The notes: generated by a model not told the origin, from the letters alone. Counted from the first letter of the stretch, positions 7,724-17,363 are shown. The stretch: 40,620 nt of DNA from an uncultured Pseudomonadota bacterium (GCA_903898785.1 CAIUGU010000177.1:1-40620); one strand, 5' to 3'. Numbers and translations are program-made.

Positions 7724-8137
7724 ATGCGTATTCCACTCGCTGTCACTGGAGTCCTGCTCGCCACGCTGGGGGCGACGGCCAATGCCGCACAGGCGCCGGA
7801 TTTTTCATCCTACACGGGTGCTGAACTGTACAAGCGCTTCTGCAGTGCCTGCCATGGCGCCACGGCAGAGGGCGACGGCCCCGTGGCGGCGTCGTTCAAG
7901 ATCATGGTTCCCGACCTCACGCGCATCGCGAAACGGCAGGGCGGCAAGTTCCCGGATGAGCGCATCCACCGCATCATCGACGGTCGTCAGGTCCCGGCGC
8001 CGCACGGTTCGCGCGACATGCCGATCTGGGGCTGGGAGTTCGCGACGGTGGCGAAGGACGGCACGCCAGACCTCGCGACCGGCGATCTGCTCGTCGCGAG
8101 GCTCGTCGACTACCTGCGCTCCATCCAGAAGCCGTAG
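7724..8137 (+). CDS. Monohaem cytochrome c
   Basis: This is a 137-residue periplasmic cytochrome with a signal peptide ending near residue 22 (ANAAQA), one haem site CSACH at 40-44, and a likely axial Met99 in SRDMPIWGWEF. The MPxWG arrangement is common in class I cytochromes associated with oxidases. GAGGACC before the ATG gives a good ribosome binding site. It lies 14 bp after the dihaem cytochrome gene, so the two are probably co-transcribed and act in one electron transfer chain. The electron donor and acceptor cannot be read from the sequence. Confidence 0.9.
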   Translation: MRIPLAVTGVLLATLGATANAAQAPDFSSYTGAELYKRFCSACHGATAEGDGPVAASFKIMVPDLTRIAKRQGGKFPDERIHRIIDGRQVPAPHGSRDMPIWGWEFATVAKDGTPDLATGDLLVARLVDYLRSIQKP

Positions 8138-8155
8138 CAGCGCCGGTAGCGGGAC

Positions 8156-9121
8156 TCAGCTCCCGAGCGTCGGCCCGCGCCGCGGCACGGCGGTCTTGAA
8201 GCCGGCCTGCTTGATGACGAGGATGTCGCTGTCGGCGGCGTCGATCACCTCTTCCGCCGTATTGCCGACGAACGAGCGTTTGAGGCCGCGCCGCGACACG
8301 ACGCCCATCACGAGGACATCGGCCTTGACTGCCTTGACGGCGCCGGCGATGACTTCGGCAGGCAGTCCGGGGCGCACCACCTGTTCCGCGTCGTTCAGGC
8401 CGTGGCGCGCGGCCAGCCTCGCGATCGCTGCGCGAACCGCGGTACGTGCCCGCTCGGAGGCAAGGACGGCAGCCTGCGGAATCATCACTTCGGCCAGGAA
8501 GCCCTTGGGCAGCACCTGCATGACATCTTCTGCATGCACGAGTGCGGCCTTGCCACCCAGTTGTCGCATCGCCGTGGACGCGGCGGCCATCAGACGATCG
8601 TCAAGACGGGTCGGCTTGGCACGGGCGTGGGTCGGGTCCACCGCCACCAGGAACTTGATCGCCTTCGGAAAGCGCTCGTGTTTCACGAACCACACCGGGC
8701 ACGGTGCCTCACGGATCAGCTCCCAGTCCGTGTTCGCCAGGAACCAGCGGCCCACCCGGCTATGCCGATGGGACTCCGCCACGAGCAGGTCGGGCTTGTT
8801 GGCGAGCACATAGCGGACGATCGCCTCCGCAGAAGGGAAATCCCACACGACCTTGCAGTCGACCTTGAGTCCCGAGGCCCGCAGCGGCCTGGCGAGCAGT
8901 GCCAGTTGCTTGCGGCGCTCGTTGGCGACCACTTCCAGGATGTCGTCGCTGTTCGCGGGAATGCGGCTGGGCAGCGGGTACGGCATCGAGAAGGCGTGCA
9001 GCAACGTCAGCCTGGCGCCGCAGCGGCGCGCGAGCTCAGCGGCCTTGGTGATGGCGGCCTGGCGCTTCTGCTCCGGCGAGCGCACTGCAACGACGATCTG
9101 GCGCCATTCGGTTGCTGACAT
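8156..9121 (-). CDS. Tandem universal stress protein (two Usp domains)
   Basis: This 321-residue protein is built from two Usp domains. The first (about residues 5-145, starting IVVAVRSPEQ) has lost the full ATP motif. The second (about 155-310, starting FLVAVDP) keeps GVVSRRGLKRSFVGN, a G-2X-G-9X-GN version of the nucleotide loop. This architecture is that of UspE-type proteins, in which one half is degenerate. The ATG at 9121 has a strong AAGGAG 6 bp upstream, which decides the start over an in-frame codon at 9157. It is divergent from the CBS gene and convergent with the cytochrome pair. Confidence 0.9.
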   Translation of the reverse strand: MSATEWRQIVVAVRSPEQKRQAAITKAAELARRCGARLTLLHAFSMPYPLPSRIPANSDDILEVVANERRKQLALLARPLRASGLKVDCKVVWDFPSAEAIVRYVLANKPDLLVAESHRHSRVGRWFLANTDWELIREAPCPVWFVKHERFPKAIKFLVAVDPTHARAKPTRLDDRLMAAASTAMRQLGGKAALVHAEDVMQVLPKGFLAEVMIPQAAVLASERARTAVRAAIARLAARHGLNDAEQVVRPGLPAEVIAGAVKAVKADVLVMGVVSRRGLKRSFVGNTAEEVIDAADSDILVIKQAGFKTAVPRRGPTLGS

Positions 9122-9253
9122 GATGGACTCCTTGATGACTCGGACCTGCGGCCCCATGAGAATGCGGTCAGCACGGCCATCGCGTCAATGCACGCGCCAT
9201 GGTCAGCATGCATCGACTGCGGATGACTTGCACGCTGGAACAGTGCCCGCATC

Positions 9254-9261
9254 TTACGTAG
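9254..9261 (+). promoter_or_regulatory. Candidate FixJ-like box upstream of the CBS gene
   Basis: TTACGTAG at 9254-9261 continues to TACGTAGTAG and matches 7 of 8 positions of GTAMGTAG. It ends 92 bp before the CBS start codon, nearly the same spacing as the box before the first usp gene (95 bp). It also lies 133 bp upstream of the divergent tandem Usp gene and could serve both. The assignment to the local FixJ-like protein is inference. Confidence 0.38.
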
Positions 9262-9352
9262 TAGTCCGGGCTGGTCTCGGGCCCCGGGCGGTACCCATCA
9301 TGAACTCGGCGGTTGAGCCTTGGCGTTCGTTGCTGCAATGGAGGTCTTCCCG

Positions 9353-9805
9353 ATGAGACTGCGTGAACTGATGTCGACGCAAGTGATCACCATTGCACCC
9401 GATGCCGATCTCGTGGATGCCTCGCGACTGATGCGCAAGCACCACGTCGGCTTCCTGGTCGTCATCAAGCCGTCGGCCCGCGGAGGCGGGGTTCTCGTCG
9501 GCGTGCTCACCGATCGCGATATCGTGATCCAGACGCTCGCGCGTGACGTCGACCCGCATGCAGTCACGGTGGCCGACATCATGACGCCCGAAGTCATGAC
9601 CGGCCGCGAAGACGAAGGCCTCGCCACGCTGCTGACCCGCATGCGCAAGGCCGGCATCCACCGCGTCCCCATCGTCAACGGCGCCGGCATGGTGATGGGC
9701 ATCGTCTCGGTGGACGACGTCATCCGCTGCATCGCCGGGCTGACCGGCCAGCTCGCCGATACCGTCAAGCTGAGCCGTCGCCTCGAAAAGCGGAAGCGCA
9801 GCTAG
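9353..9805 (+). CDS. CBS-pair domain protein
   Basis: This small protein of 150 residues consists of two CBS motifs and nothing else. CBS1 starts at MSTQVITIAPDADLVDAS and runs to about residue 65, with GVLTDRDIV. CBS2 covers about 80-135 (IMTPEVMTGRED..., GIHRVPIVN, GIVSVDDVI). Stand-alone CBS pairs bind AMP, ATP or related adenosyl ligands and report energy charge to partners. A good Shine-Dalgarno GGAGG at 9340-9344 supports the ATG at 9353. PEP synthase follows 26 bp after its stop on the same strand, so an operon of CBS, ppsA and hpf is likely. The regulated partner is unknown. Confidence 0.92.
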   Translation: MRLRELMSTQVITIAPDADLVDASRLMRKHHVGFLVVIKPSARGGGVLVGVLTDRDIVIQTLARDVDPHAVTVADIMTPEVMTGREDEGLATLLTRMRKAGIHRVPIVNGAGMVMGIVSVDDVIRCIAGLTGQLADTVKLSRRLEKRKRS

Positions 9806-9831
9806 CCATCGGCGCCCCATCTGACGAGACG

Positions 9832-12237
9832 ATGCCGACGATGAGCGTATCGAGCGCTGCTTCCCTGCCGTTCGCGTCCTTTGGCCGCGGGGATGTCGCG
9901 TTGGTCGGCGGCAAGAACGCATCCCTCGGGGAAATGATCCGTCATCTTGGCGCGCAGGGCGTCGCCGTGCCGCCCGGCTTTGCAACCACCGCGACGGCGT
10001 ACCGCGAATTCCTGTCCGCAAACAGGCTCGAGCCCGTCATCGATGCGGCCTATGCCGAGCTCGCTGCCGGCAAGGCGACGCTGGCCCAGACCGGCAAGTC
10101 GATCCGCGCCGCGATACTTGCGGCCGAGTGGCCGGCCTGGATTGCCGCGGACATTCTGGAGTCCTACAGGCAGCTGCAACCGGTTGCCGGGGGTCCGCCG
10201 CTGACCGTCGCCGTGCGGTCCAGCGCCACGGCCGAGGATCTTCCCGAGGCGAGCTTCGCGGGGCAGCTTGAAAGCTTCCTCAACATCCAGGGCGACGCGA
10301 ACGTGCTCGATGCCTGCAAGCGGTGCTATGCGTCGCTGTTCACCGATCGGGCGATCACGTATCGCCAACTCCACGGCTTCGATCATCGCAAGGTGGCGTT
10401 GTCGGTCGGCGTCCAGCGCATGGTCCGCGCGGACCTGGGTTGCGCAGGCGTGATGTTCTCGCTCGACACGGACAGCGGCTTCGACAAGGTGGTACTCATC
10501 AGCGGCGCTTGGGGCCTGGGCGAGAACGTCGTGCAGGGCACGGTGGAACCGGACGAGTATCAGGTGTTCAAGCCTTTCCTTGGCGATGCAGCACTCACGC
10601 CCATCATTCATCGCAAGCTCGGCCTCAAGGCGCAGAAGACGGTCTACGCGGAGCAGGGTTCGGCCACCCGCAGCGTGCCAACCTCGGAAGCGGAGCAGGC
10701 GTCCTACGTCCTCAAGGACGAGGAAGTCCTGCAGCTCGCCCGCTGGGCACTGGTCATCGAGCGCCACTACGGCATGCCGATGGACATGGAGTGGGCGCGG
10801 GATGGACAAACGGGCGAGCTCTTCATCGTGCAGGCCCGGCCGGAAACCGTGCAGGCGCGCAAAGCGGTGGGCGTCCTCAAGACCTATTCGCTGAAGGGGA
10901 AGGGCAGGAAGCTCGTCGAAGGAATCGCATTGGGCGAAGCGATCGTGTCGGGCCCCGTGTGCCGCATCTCCACGCCGGCCGACATCGACCGCTTCGTCGA
11001 CGGGTCGATCCTCGTCGCCGAAACGACGGATCCGGACTGGGTGCCGGTCATGCGCCGTGCAAGGGCCCTGGTGACGGACCACGGCGGACGCACGTCGCAT
11101 GCCGCCATCGTCAGCCGCGAACTCGGTCTGCCCGCCATCGTCGGCACGGGCCGGGCAACCTCGTTGCTCCAGAACGGCGACGTCGTCACTGTTTCCTGCG
11201 CCGAGGGCGCGGTCGGCAAGGTCTATGCCGGCGCACTGGACTTCCAGATCGAGGAACTGCCGATCAAGGACATTCCGGCCACGCGTACGGCGGTGATGCT
11301 CAACCTCGCCGATCCCGCCGCTGCCTATCGGTGGTGGCAGCTGCCGGCCGACGGCGTCGGCCTCGCACGCATGGAGTTCGTGATCAGCAACCACGTGCGC
11401 GTGCACCCGCTTGCCCTGCTGCGGTATGCCGAGCTCAAGGATGCGGCGGTTCGCGAGCAGATCGATACGCTGACACGCGGCTATGCGGATCGCAGCGACT
11501 ATTTCGTCGACCAGCTGTCGCTGGGACTGGCGCGCATTGCAGCGGCACTGCATCCGCGCCCCGTCATCATCCGCATGAGCGACTTCAAGACGAACGAGTA
11601 CGCGAACCTGCTGGGCGGTGCGCAGTTCGAGATGGCGGAGGAGAACCCCATGCTCGGCCTGCGCGGGGCTTCCCGCTATTACTCCGAGCACTACCGCGAC
11701 GGGTTCGCGCTCGAGTGCCGGGCCATCCGCCGGCTGCGCGACGAACTCGGCTTCCGCAACGTGCTGGTCATGATCCCGTTCTGTCGCTCGCCCCTCGAAG
11801 CCGATCGGGTCCTCGAGGTCATGGCGTCGCAGGGCCTCAAGCGCGGCGTCGACGGCCTGCAGGTGTATGTCATGTGCGAGATCCCGTCGAACGTGATCCT
11901 GGCGCGCGAGTTTGCCGCGCGCTTCGACGGCTTCTCGATCGGCAGCAACGACCTCACGCAGCTCACGCTGGGAGTTGATCGGGACTCCGAGGAGCTCGCG
12001 GCCCTGTTCGACGAACAGGACGCCGCCGTGCTGTGGATGATCAAGACCGTCATTACGCGCGCCCACGAAAGCGGCGTGAAGGTCGGCCTGTGCGGCCAGG
12101 CCCCCAGCAACCATCCCGAGTTCGCGCGATTCCTGGTCGACTGCGGCATCGATTCCGTTTCCGTGACGCCCGACAGCTTCGTGGCCGTCAAGCGCCAGGT
12201 AGCGCTGGCGGAAGCCGGTGCCGGGCGGTCGACTTGA
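9832..12237 (+). CDS. ppsA: Phosphoenolpyruvate synthase (pyruvate, water dikinase)
   Basis: At 801 residues it is full length. The N-terminal ATP-binding domain contains GGKNASLGEM and the pair AVRSSATAEDLPEASFAGQ. The central swivelling domain carries the phospho-His in GGRTSHAAIVSRELG (His423 from this start; E. coli uses His421). The C-terminal TIM barrel binds pyruvate and contains IGSNDLTQLTLG and GLCGQAPSNHPEF with the catalytic Cys. The enzyme makes PEP from pyruvate and ATP, releasing AMP and phosphate, for gluconeogenesis. The start could be ATG 9832 or 9841; the ribosome binding site is weak for both. It sits between a CBS-pair gene and an hpf-like gene, so it may be coupled to energy-charge control. 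No separate PEP synthase regulatory protein gene is seen. Confidence 0.96.
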   Translation: MPTMSVSSAASLPFASFGRGDVALVGGKNASLGEMIRHLGAQGVAVPPGFATTATAYREFLSANRLEPVIDAAYAELAAGKATLAQTGKSIRAAILAAEWPAWIAADILESYRQLQPVAGGPPLTVAVRSSATAEDLPEASFAGQLESFLNIQGDANVLDACKRCYASLFTDRAITYRQLHGFDHRKVALSVGVQRMVRADLGCAGVMFSLDTDSGFDKVVLISGAWGLGENVVQGTVEPDEYQVFKPFLGDAALTPIIHRKLGLKAQKTVYAEQGSATRSVPTSEAEQASYVLKDEEVLQLARWALVIERHYGMPMDMEWARDGQTGELFIVQARPETVQARKAVGVLKTYSLKGKGRKLVEGIALGEAIVSGPVCRISTPADIDRFVDGSILVAETTDPDWVPVMRRARALVTDHGGRTSHAAIVSRELGLPAIVGTGRATSLLQNGDVVTVSCAEGAVGKVYAGALDFQIEELPIKDIPATRTAVMLNLADPAAAYRWWQLPADGVGLARMEFVISNHVRVHPLALLRYAELKDAAVREQIDTLTRGYADRSDYFVDQLSLGLARIAAALHPRPVIIRMSDFKTNEYANLLGGAQFEMAEENPMLGLRGASRYYSEHYRDGFALECRAIRRLRDELGFRNVLVMIPFCRSPLEADRVLEVMASQGLKRGVDGLQVYVMCEIPSNVILAREFAARFDGFSIGSNDLTQLTLGVDRDSEELAALFDEQDAAVLWMIKTVITRAHESGVKVGLCGQAPSNHPEFARFLVDCGIDSVSVTPDSFVAVKRQVALAEAGAGRST

Positions 12238-12280
12238 GTTGTTCACCGTTCCTGTTTGTTGTCAGAAGACGAGGTTCCCC

Positions 12281-12628
12281 ATGCAAATCCCGGGACGAAT
12301 CACTTTCAGGCACATGGACGCGTCCGCAGCAGTGGAGTCGCGGGTACGCGAACTCGCGGAGAAGCTCACGCGCGTGACGGACAAGATCCTGGATTGCCAC
12401 GTCACCATCGAAGCGCCGCCCGCCCATCACCAGAAAGGATCGCCGTATTCGGTGCGCATCGACCTTGCGGGGCCAGGCGGCCACCTGACGGCACTCAAGG
12501 GCCATGACTCCCATCCCGAGCACAAGGACGTCTATGTCGCGCTCCGGGACGCATTCGATGCGATCAAACGTCAGCTCGATCACAGCGTGCAAGGTATCCG
12601 CGACCAGAGCCACGCGCGGGCGACCTGA
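12281..12628 (+). CDS. HPF/RaiA-family ribosome hibernation factor
   Basis: The protein has 115 residues and is the short form of the ribosome-associated S30AE/HPF family. It contains the family pattern of a beta strand (ITFRHMDAS), a helix (VRELAEKLTRVTDKILDCHVTIEAP), further strands (YSVRIDLAGPG) and a C-terminal helix (KDVYVALRDAFDAIKRQL). Such proteins bind the 30S decoding region and hold ribosomes inactive in stationary phase or under low energy. The ATG at 12281 follows ACGAGG at about 12270. It lies 43 bp after ppsA on the same strand and is probably in the same operon. It lacks the C-terminal dimerisation domain of long HPF. Confidence 0.88.
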   Translation: MQIPGRITFRHMDASAAVESRVRELAEKLTRVTDKILDCHVTIEAPPAHHQKGSPYSVRIDLAGPGGHLTALKGHDSHPEHKDVYVALRDAFDAIKRQLDHSVQGIRDQSHARAT

Positions 12629-12697
12629 GTCCTGAAGGCGTGAAAGGGAAGGATACGCAGCGGGCTGCTGCGTGTCCGGCGGGACCTCGGGAAGGGC

Positions 12698-13009
12698 CTA
12701 GCGAACGGGCGTCACATCCGGTGCGCCGTGCCGCTCATCCACCGGGTCGTCGACGGAACCCAGTACTTCGATCGGGCCGTTGCCGTCGATCTCCGCCTCC
12801 GCAGCGAGCCAGTCGTCCAGCTCGTAGCCGGGGGCGAAGCCGCGACGTTCTGCCCGGTAATACGCTTCGCGTGCAATCGCCGCTTCGCGCGCGTCGGTAC
12901 GGGCCGTGATCTGCGCTTTCGCGCGTTGCTCCACAGGCCGATCGTCCGATGCCGGGTGGAAAGGCGGCGAGGGATCGTGAACCTTGCGGCAGGTGCAAGA
13001 TCCCGGCAC
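12698..13009 (-). CDS. DUF2934 protein
   Basis: This small hydrophilic protein has 103 residues if the GTG at 13009 is used. The middle part (about residues 42-74, REAAIAREAYYRAERRGF...DDWLAAEAEI) matches the pattern of DUF2934, a short helical domain found in many proteobacterial proteins that often lie near stress genes. No function is known to me. The start is uncertain because there is no clear Shine-Dalgarno sequence and no internal Met. It faces the hpf gene and lies downstream of the usp gene at 13104 on the same strand, 94 bp away. Confidence 0.7.
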   Translation of the reverse strand: MPGSCTCRKVHDPSPPFHPASDDRPVEQRAKAQITARTDAREAAIAREAYYRAERRGFAPGYELDDWLAAEAEIDGNGPIEVLGSVDDPVDERHGAPDVTPVR

Positions 13010-13103
13010 CGAGTGCCGGACAATTTCGAGTTCTACGCGCTCCTCGACAATGCGGAATTGCGCCTAGGGCCTAAGGGTCCGTGGCTCCGTCAACGACCTT
13101 GAC

Positions 13104-13556
13104 TCAGGGTTGCGCAGCGTCGCTGCGCAACAGCAGAACCGGCACCGTGGTGTGCCTGATGACGAGCTCGGCATCGCTGCCCAGCACCACGCGTCGCAAG
13201 CCGCGTCGTCCGTGCGTGCCCATGACGATCAGGTCGGCTGGCCATTGGGCGGCCTGTTCGACGATCAGGTCCGCGGCCCGCATGCCCATAGTCTCGAGCA
13301 GGAGCGTCTGGACCGGAATGCCCTGCGCCTTGACGATGGCTTCGGCCTTCGCAAGGGTTGCCTTGCCGCTTTCGCGCAGCGATTCGATCATGGCCTGGTA
13401 GTACACGGGCACTTCGGGGTCGATCATCACCAGCTCGTCGACGACATGGACGAGGCGGACCGTTCCGCCGCCGGCCTTCGCGATGCGCATGGCCTCCTCG
13501 AGGCCGCGCTTGGCCGTGGCACTGCCGTCTACGGGAACGAGAATGTTCTTGTACAT
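13104..13556 (-). CDS. Universal stress protein, single UspA domain
   Basis: This 150-residue single Usp domain starts NILVPVDGSATAKRGLEEA. It ends with the nucleotide loop GTHGRRGLRRVVLGS and a C-terminal strand TVPVLLLRS. It is close in sequence to the Usp at 271-732, so the two are paralogues, both of the ATP-binding class. The ATG at 13556 is preferred over a GTG at 13565 because AGGGG lies 8 bp upstream. That Shine-Dalgarno sequence overlaps the end of the ftsH gene, whose stop is 5 bp away. The two genes therefore form an operon, possibly with coupled translation. Confidence 0.93.
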   Translation of the reverse strand: MYKNILVPVDGSATAKRGLEEAMRIAKAGGGTVRLVHVVDELVMIDPEVPVYYQAMIESLRESGKATLAKAEAIVKAQGIPVQTLLLETMGMRAADLIVEQAAQWPADLIVMGTHGRRGLRRVVLGSDAELVIRHTTVPVLLLRSDAAQP

Positions 13557-13561
13557 CGATG

Positions 13562-15475
13562 TCACCCCTGTTGAATTCCAGCGATTCGGGACCCGGCAGC
13601 CGGCGGTTCAGCCGATGGCGGACAGGTCGCCAGCAGCGCAAGCAGCGTCTCGCGGTCGACAGTCTCGCGCGCGAGCAGCATCTTTGCCAGCGCTTCGAGC
13701 TCTGTACGGGCCGTTTCGAGGGTAGCGTGCACGCGATCTTCAGCTTCCTTAAGAAGCTGCCGCACTTCCCCGTCGATCTGGCGAGCGGTTTCCTCGCTGC
13801 ACTCGCCCCGCAACGGCGTGCCAAGTTCGCCGAGGAACGGGTTGGCGGGCCGCGTATCCACGACGGCCGGCCCCAGGGTGTCGCCCATGCCGTACTGCGC
13901 CACCATGTGGCGCGCGAGATCCGTGGCGCGCTGCAAGTCGTTTTGTGCGCCGGTCGAGACCTCGCCGAAGGCCAGCTGCTCGGCGACCCGTCCGGCCAGC
14001 AGGACATCCAGGCGGTCCAGCAGTTCGCTGCGCTTCATCAGGTAACGGTCTTCAGTGGGCAGCTGCTGCGTGAACCCGAGCGCACCGATGCCGCGCGGGA
14101 TGATCGATACCTTCGACACTTTGTCGGTCGTTGGCCGCTTCTCGGCAATCAACGCGTGGCCGGCCTCGTGGTAGGCCACGGTCTCCTTCTCCTTCGGGTT
14201 CATCACGCGGTTCTTCTTCTCGAGACCCGTGATGACCCGCTCGATGGCCGCATCGAAGTCCGCTTGCGTCACTGTCTTCTGGTTCTGGCGCGCGGCACGC
14301 AATGCCGCCTCGTTGACGATGTTGGCGAGGTCTGCACCCGCGAAGCCCGGCGTCTTGGCGGCGATGACTGCGAGGTCCACGTCAGGGTCCAGGGCCAGCT
14401 TGCCTGCATGCAGCTTCAGGATGCGCTCGCGACCGCGGATGTCCGGACGGTCGATGGCCACTTTGCGATCGAAGCGGCCCGGACGCAGCAGTGCGGGATC
14501 GAGGATCTCTGGCCGATTGGTGGCGGCCATGATGATGACGCCCTTGTTCGTGTCGAAGCCGTCGAGCTCGACCAGCAGCTGGTTCAATGTCTGTTCCCGC
14601 TCCTCGTGGCCGCCGAAGCCGCCCGCGCCCCGGGCCTTGCCGAGCGCATCGAGCTCGTCGATGAAGATGATGCAGGGCGCGAGCTTCTCGGCCTGGTCGA
14701 ACAGGTCGCGGACCCGCGCAGCCCCGACGCCGACGAACATCTCGACGAACTCCGAGCCGCTGATCGACAGGAACGGCACGTTGGCCTCGCCCGCCACGGC
14801 CTTGGCCAGCAGCGTCTTGCCGGTGCCGGGGGCGCCGACGATCAGCACGCCTTTCGGAATCCGTCCCCCAAGCCGCGTATAGCGTTCGGGCGTCTTCAGG
14901 AACTCGACGACTTCCATGAGCTCGGCCTTGGCCTCGTCGATGCCCTCGACGTCGGCAAACGTCACGCCGATGTTCTTCTGCACGTAGACGCGGGCCTTGC
15001 TCTTGCCGATGCCGACGAGGTCGCCGACCTGCTTGTTGCCCATGCGCCCGAGCACGAAGGTCCACAGGGCGACGAAAATCACGGCAGGCGCTATCCACGA
15101 CAGCAGTTGCATGGGCCAGTTGGTGCCGGCCCCGCCGGCATAGCGCACCCGGGCCGTCTCGAGATCGGCCACGAGAGTCGGGTCGTCGATCCGGAGTGTG
15201 GAGAAGCGCAGTTCGCCGCCCGCGCCGTCCTGCGGCAGGCGTTGCCGCGCTGCTTCGGGCAGCGTTGCACGTGCCGCGGACAGATCCGCGGTGCCGCTAA
15301 TCGATGCCGGGGCGATCAGGACCTCATGCACATGCCCGCCCCGCACCAGCGCCTTGAAGTCGCTGTAGTCGATCGGCACCTGAGGGGACCGCGTCAGCCA
15401 GAGATTTACGGCGAGCGCGAGGAGCAGCGCCAGTGCGAAGTAAGTGAACTGCACGTTCTTGCGCGGTTCGGCCAC
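13562..15475 (-). CDS. ftsH: ATP-dependent zinc metalloprotease FtsH
   Basis: This is a membrane-bound AAA protease of 637 residues, the family's usual length. There are two membrane segments (residues about 9-27 and 124-142) around a periplasmic domain. The AAA module has Walker A GAPGTGKT (214-221), Walker [11 protein letters not shown] (269-278) and the second region of homology with RPGRFDRK. The protease has HEAGH (436-440), with a third zinc ligand expected from the acidic residue in QNDLQRATD. It degrades membrane and regulatory proteins. The start is GTG at 15475, with GGAG 10 bp upstream; the frame stays open further upstream without a better start. It is co-transcribed with a usp gene, so it is probably an accessory stress copy and not the housekeeping ftsH next to rlmE, which is absent here. 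Confidence 0.95.
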   Translation of the reverse strand: MAEPRKNVQFTYFALALLLALAVNLWLTRSPQVPIDYSDFKALVRGGHVHEVLIAPASISGTADLSAARATLPEAARQRLPQDGAGGELRFSTLRIDDPTLVADLETARVRYAGGAGTNWPMQLLSWIAPAVIFVALWTFVLGRMGNKQVGDLVGIGKSKARVYVQKNIGVTFADVEGIDEAKAELMEVVEFLKTPERYTRLGGRIPKGVLIVGAPGTGKTLLAKAVAGEANVPFLSISGSEFVEMFVGVGAARVRDLFDQAEKLAPCIIFIDELDALGKARGAGGFGGHEEREQTLNQLLVELDGFDTNKGVIIMAATNRPEILDPALLRPGRFDRKVAIDRPDIRGRERILKLHAGKLALDPDVDLAVIAAKTPGFAGADLANIVNEAALRAARQNQKTVTQADFDAAIERVITGLEKKNRVMNPKEKETVAYHEAGHALIAEKRPTTDKVSKVSIIPRGIGALGFTQQLPTEDRYLMKRSELLDRLDVLLAGRVAEQLAFGEVSTGAQNDLQRATDLARHMVAQYGMGDTLGPAVVDTRPANPFLGELGTPLRGECSEETARQIDGEVRQLLKEAEDRVHATLETARTELEALAKMLLARETVDRETLLALLATCPPSAEPPAAGSRIAGIQQG

Positions 15476-15643
15476 GAACGCATTTCTCCGGCTTTTACGC
15501 TGCGGTGCGGGACGGTCACGCACGTCAGGAAGTGATGAGTACAGTATAGGCCGTCCCCGTATTCCTGCTCGACGCGAAGCGTCCTTACACGATGGGGGCA
15601 ATCCCCGCTGCCTTCGTCCGTCCCCTGCTCGTATGCTTTGCTC

Positions 15644-17203
15644 ATGAATGGCGCCGGGGTCGAGTTCGACATCAGCGAGCTGCTGCAGCCTGCGGCCTTC
15701 CCGCACCCCGTGTCGGGACTGACGCTGCGGGAGACCCACATCTCGTGGGTCATCCTGACCGGTTCCCACGCCTACAAGATCAAGAAGCCCGTCAAGGCCG
15801 ACTTCATCGATGCGACAACGCTCGCCTTGAGGCGCTTCTATTGCGAGGAAGAGCTGCGCCTCAACGGCCGGCTGGCGCCGGAGATCTACCTGGACGTCGT
15901 GCCGATCACGCGCCAGAGCGGACGACTGACCGTCGGAGGCCCCGGCCCTGCGGTCGAGTACGCCGTCCGGATGCGCCAGTTTCCACCCGAGGAAGAGCTG
16001 CCGGCTTTGCTGGCGGCGAATGCAGTCAGTGTGACCGACATCGGTTCGCTCGGCGCCTTGCTCGCAGGCTTCCACCTGAGCCTGCCCGCGGCTTCGTGGA
16101 ACGGGAGCTTCGATGCGACCGCGAAGATGCTCGAAACGGTCTTTGGCAATCTCGGGCAACTGAACGCGGACCTCGAACGTGCCGGTTCCGCCGCCCACCT
16201 CGGCCGGCTCATCGACTGGACCGGCCACACGGCAGAGGCGCTTGAAAGCGCCTTCCAGCAACGGGAGCGGAACGGGTTAATACGCGAGTGCCATGGGGAC
16301 CTGCATGCCGCGAATGTCGTCCGCATCGCCGGACGGCTCGTTCCCTTCGACTGCATCGAGTTCGATCCGGGCCTGCGCTTCATCGACGTCATCAACGATG
16401 TCGCGTTCCTGTTCATGGATCTCGTGAGCCGGGGCAGGCCTGATCTCGCCTTCGCCTTTCTCAGCCGCTATCTCGAGACGACCGGCGACTACGAAGGCGT
16501 TCGGGTGTTGCCGTTCTATGCGGTCTATCGCGCACTGGTGCGAGCCAAGGTTGACGCGTATGCAGCGGTACAGATGCCGGCGCGCGCGGCTGAATTCCAC
16601 CCACGCCTGCAGCAGCGCCTGCGCACCGCAATGCAGTTGACCGACCCGCCGCAGCCCGCGCTGGTGATCATGCACGGCGTCTCCGGCTCCGGGAAATCGT
16701 GGATGAGCGAGCGGCTGGTGCCGGCGCTCGCCGCACTGCGCATCCGCTCGGACCTTGAGCGAAAGAGAATGACGGGCTCACTGGGGCGGAGTGCGCAGTC
16801 TGCAGTGGGGCAAGGCATCTATGCGCCCGGCTTGAGCCATCGCGTCTACGCTCACCTGGCGGACAGCGCGGAAGTCTGCCTGCGTGCGGGCTGCAGCGTC
16901 ATCGTGGACGCCGCGTTTCTCGACGCCGCGGACAGGGAACTCTTCCAGGGCCTGGCCCACCGACTGCGGGCCCGCTTCCTGATCGTTGCCTGCAGTGCCG
17001 ATACCGAAGTACTCCTGGCGCGGATCGCGAAACGGGCCCACGACGTCGATAACCCTTCCGATGCCACATCAGCTGTCCTCGCGGATCAACTTGGCCACAT
17101 TCAACCTCTCACCAAGCGGGAGCGACGACATGCCATCGTCGTCGACTCGGGTGCGGTCGACCCGGTCCACAGGATCCTGGTCCGGCTGTCCACGGATTCC
17201 TAG
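15644..17203 (+). CDS. APH-like kinase domain fused to a P-loop ATPase domain
   Basis: This 519-residue fusion has two parts. Residues 1-335 resemble the COG2187 aminoglycoside phosphotransferase-like family: HAYKIKKPV near 43-50, the catalytic loop CHGDLHAANV (His217, Asp219), and FDCIEFDPGLRFIDVINDVAF as metal-binding segment. Residues 340-519 are a small P-loop domain with VIMHGVSGSGKS (Walker A 345-352) and IRSDLERKR, as in the predicted kinases of COG0645. The family is conserved in proteobacteria but its substrate is unknown. Antibiotic resistance is not implied. It is divergent from ftsH and 160 bp upstream of the PRPP synthetase gene. A related protein without the P-loop part is encoded at 18359-19420. 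The start is ATG 15644; a TTG at 15638 is possible. Confidence 0.85.
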   Translation: MNGAGVEFDISELLQPAAFPHPVSGLTLRETHISWVILTGSHAYKIKKPVKADFIDATTLALRRFYCEEELRLNGRLAPEIYLDVVPITRQSGRLTVGGPGPAVEYAVRMRQFPPEEELPALLAANAVSVTDIGSLGALLAGFHLSLPAASWNGSFDATAKMLETVFGNLGQLNADLERAGSAAHLGRLIDWTGHTAEALESAFQQRERNGLIRECHGDLHAANVVRIAGRLVPFDCIEFDPGLRFIDVINDVAFLFMDLVSRGRPDLAFAFLSRYLETTGDYEGVRVLPFYAVYRALVRAKVDAYAAVQMPARAAEFHPRLQQRLRTAMQLTDPPQPALVIMHGVSGSGKSWMSERLVPALAALRIRSDLERKRMTGSLGRSAQSAVGQGIYAPGLSHRVYAHLADSAEVCLRAGCSVIVDAAFLDAADRELFQGLAHRLRARFLIVACSADTEVLLARIAKRAHDVDNPSDATSAVLADQLGHIQPLTKRERRHAIVVDSGAVDPVHRILVRLSTDS

Positions 17204-17363
17204 GCTGCGCGGCCGGGGGATCTGCACGGGTTGGGGTCACACGGGTCTTGGCGCAGTGGGCCACGGGCTTCCCACGGTGGGCAGGCGGGCTGATCAGGCG
17301 GACAATCCATCGCGCTGCCTTGATGCTTGTTGCCGACTCCACCCGAACGGATGACCGCTGCCG

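Noticed and set aside
9802-12246. Open reading frame of about 800 codons on the minus strand opposite ppsA
   Set aside because: It mirrors the codons of ppsA, has no recognisable domain and is rich in His, Arg and Asp as expected from antisense of a GC-rich gene.
15644-17203. Aminoglycoside resistance gene
   Set aside because: The APH-like fold belongs to a COG2187-type family fused to a P-loop kinase, in a stress gene context. The sequence is not that of a known resistance enzyme.
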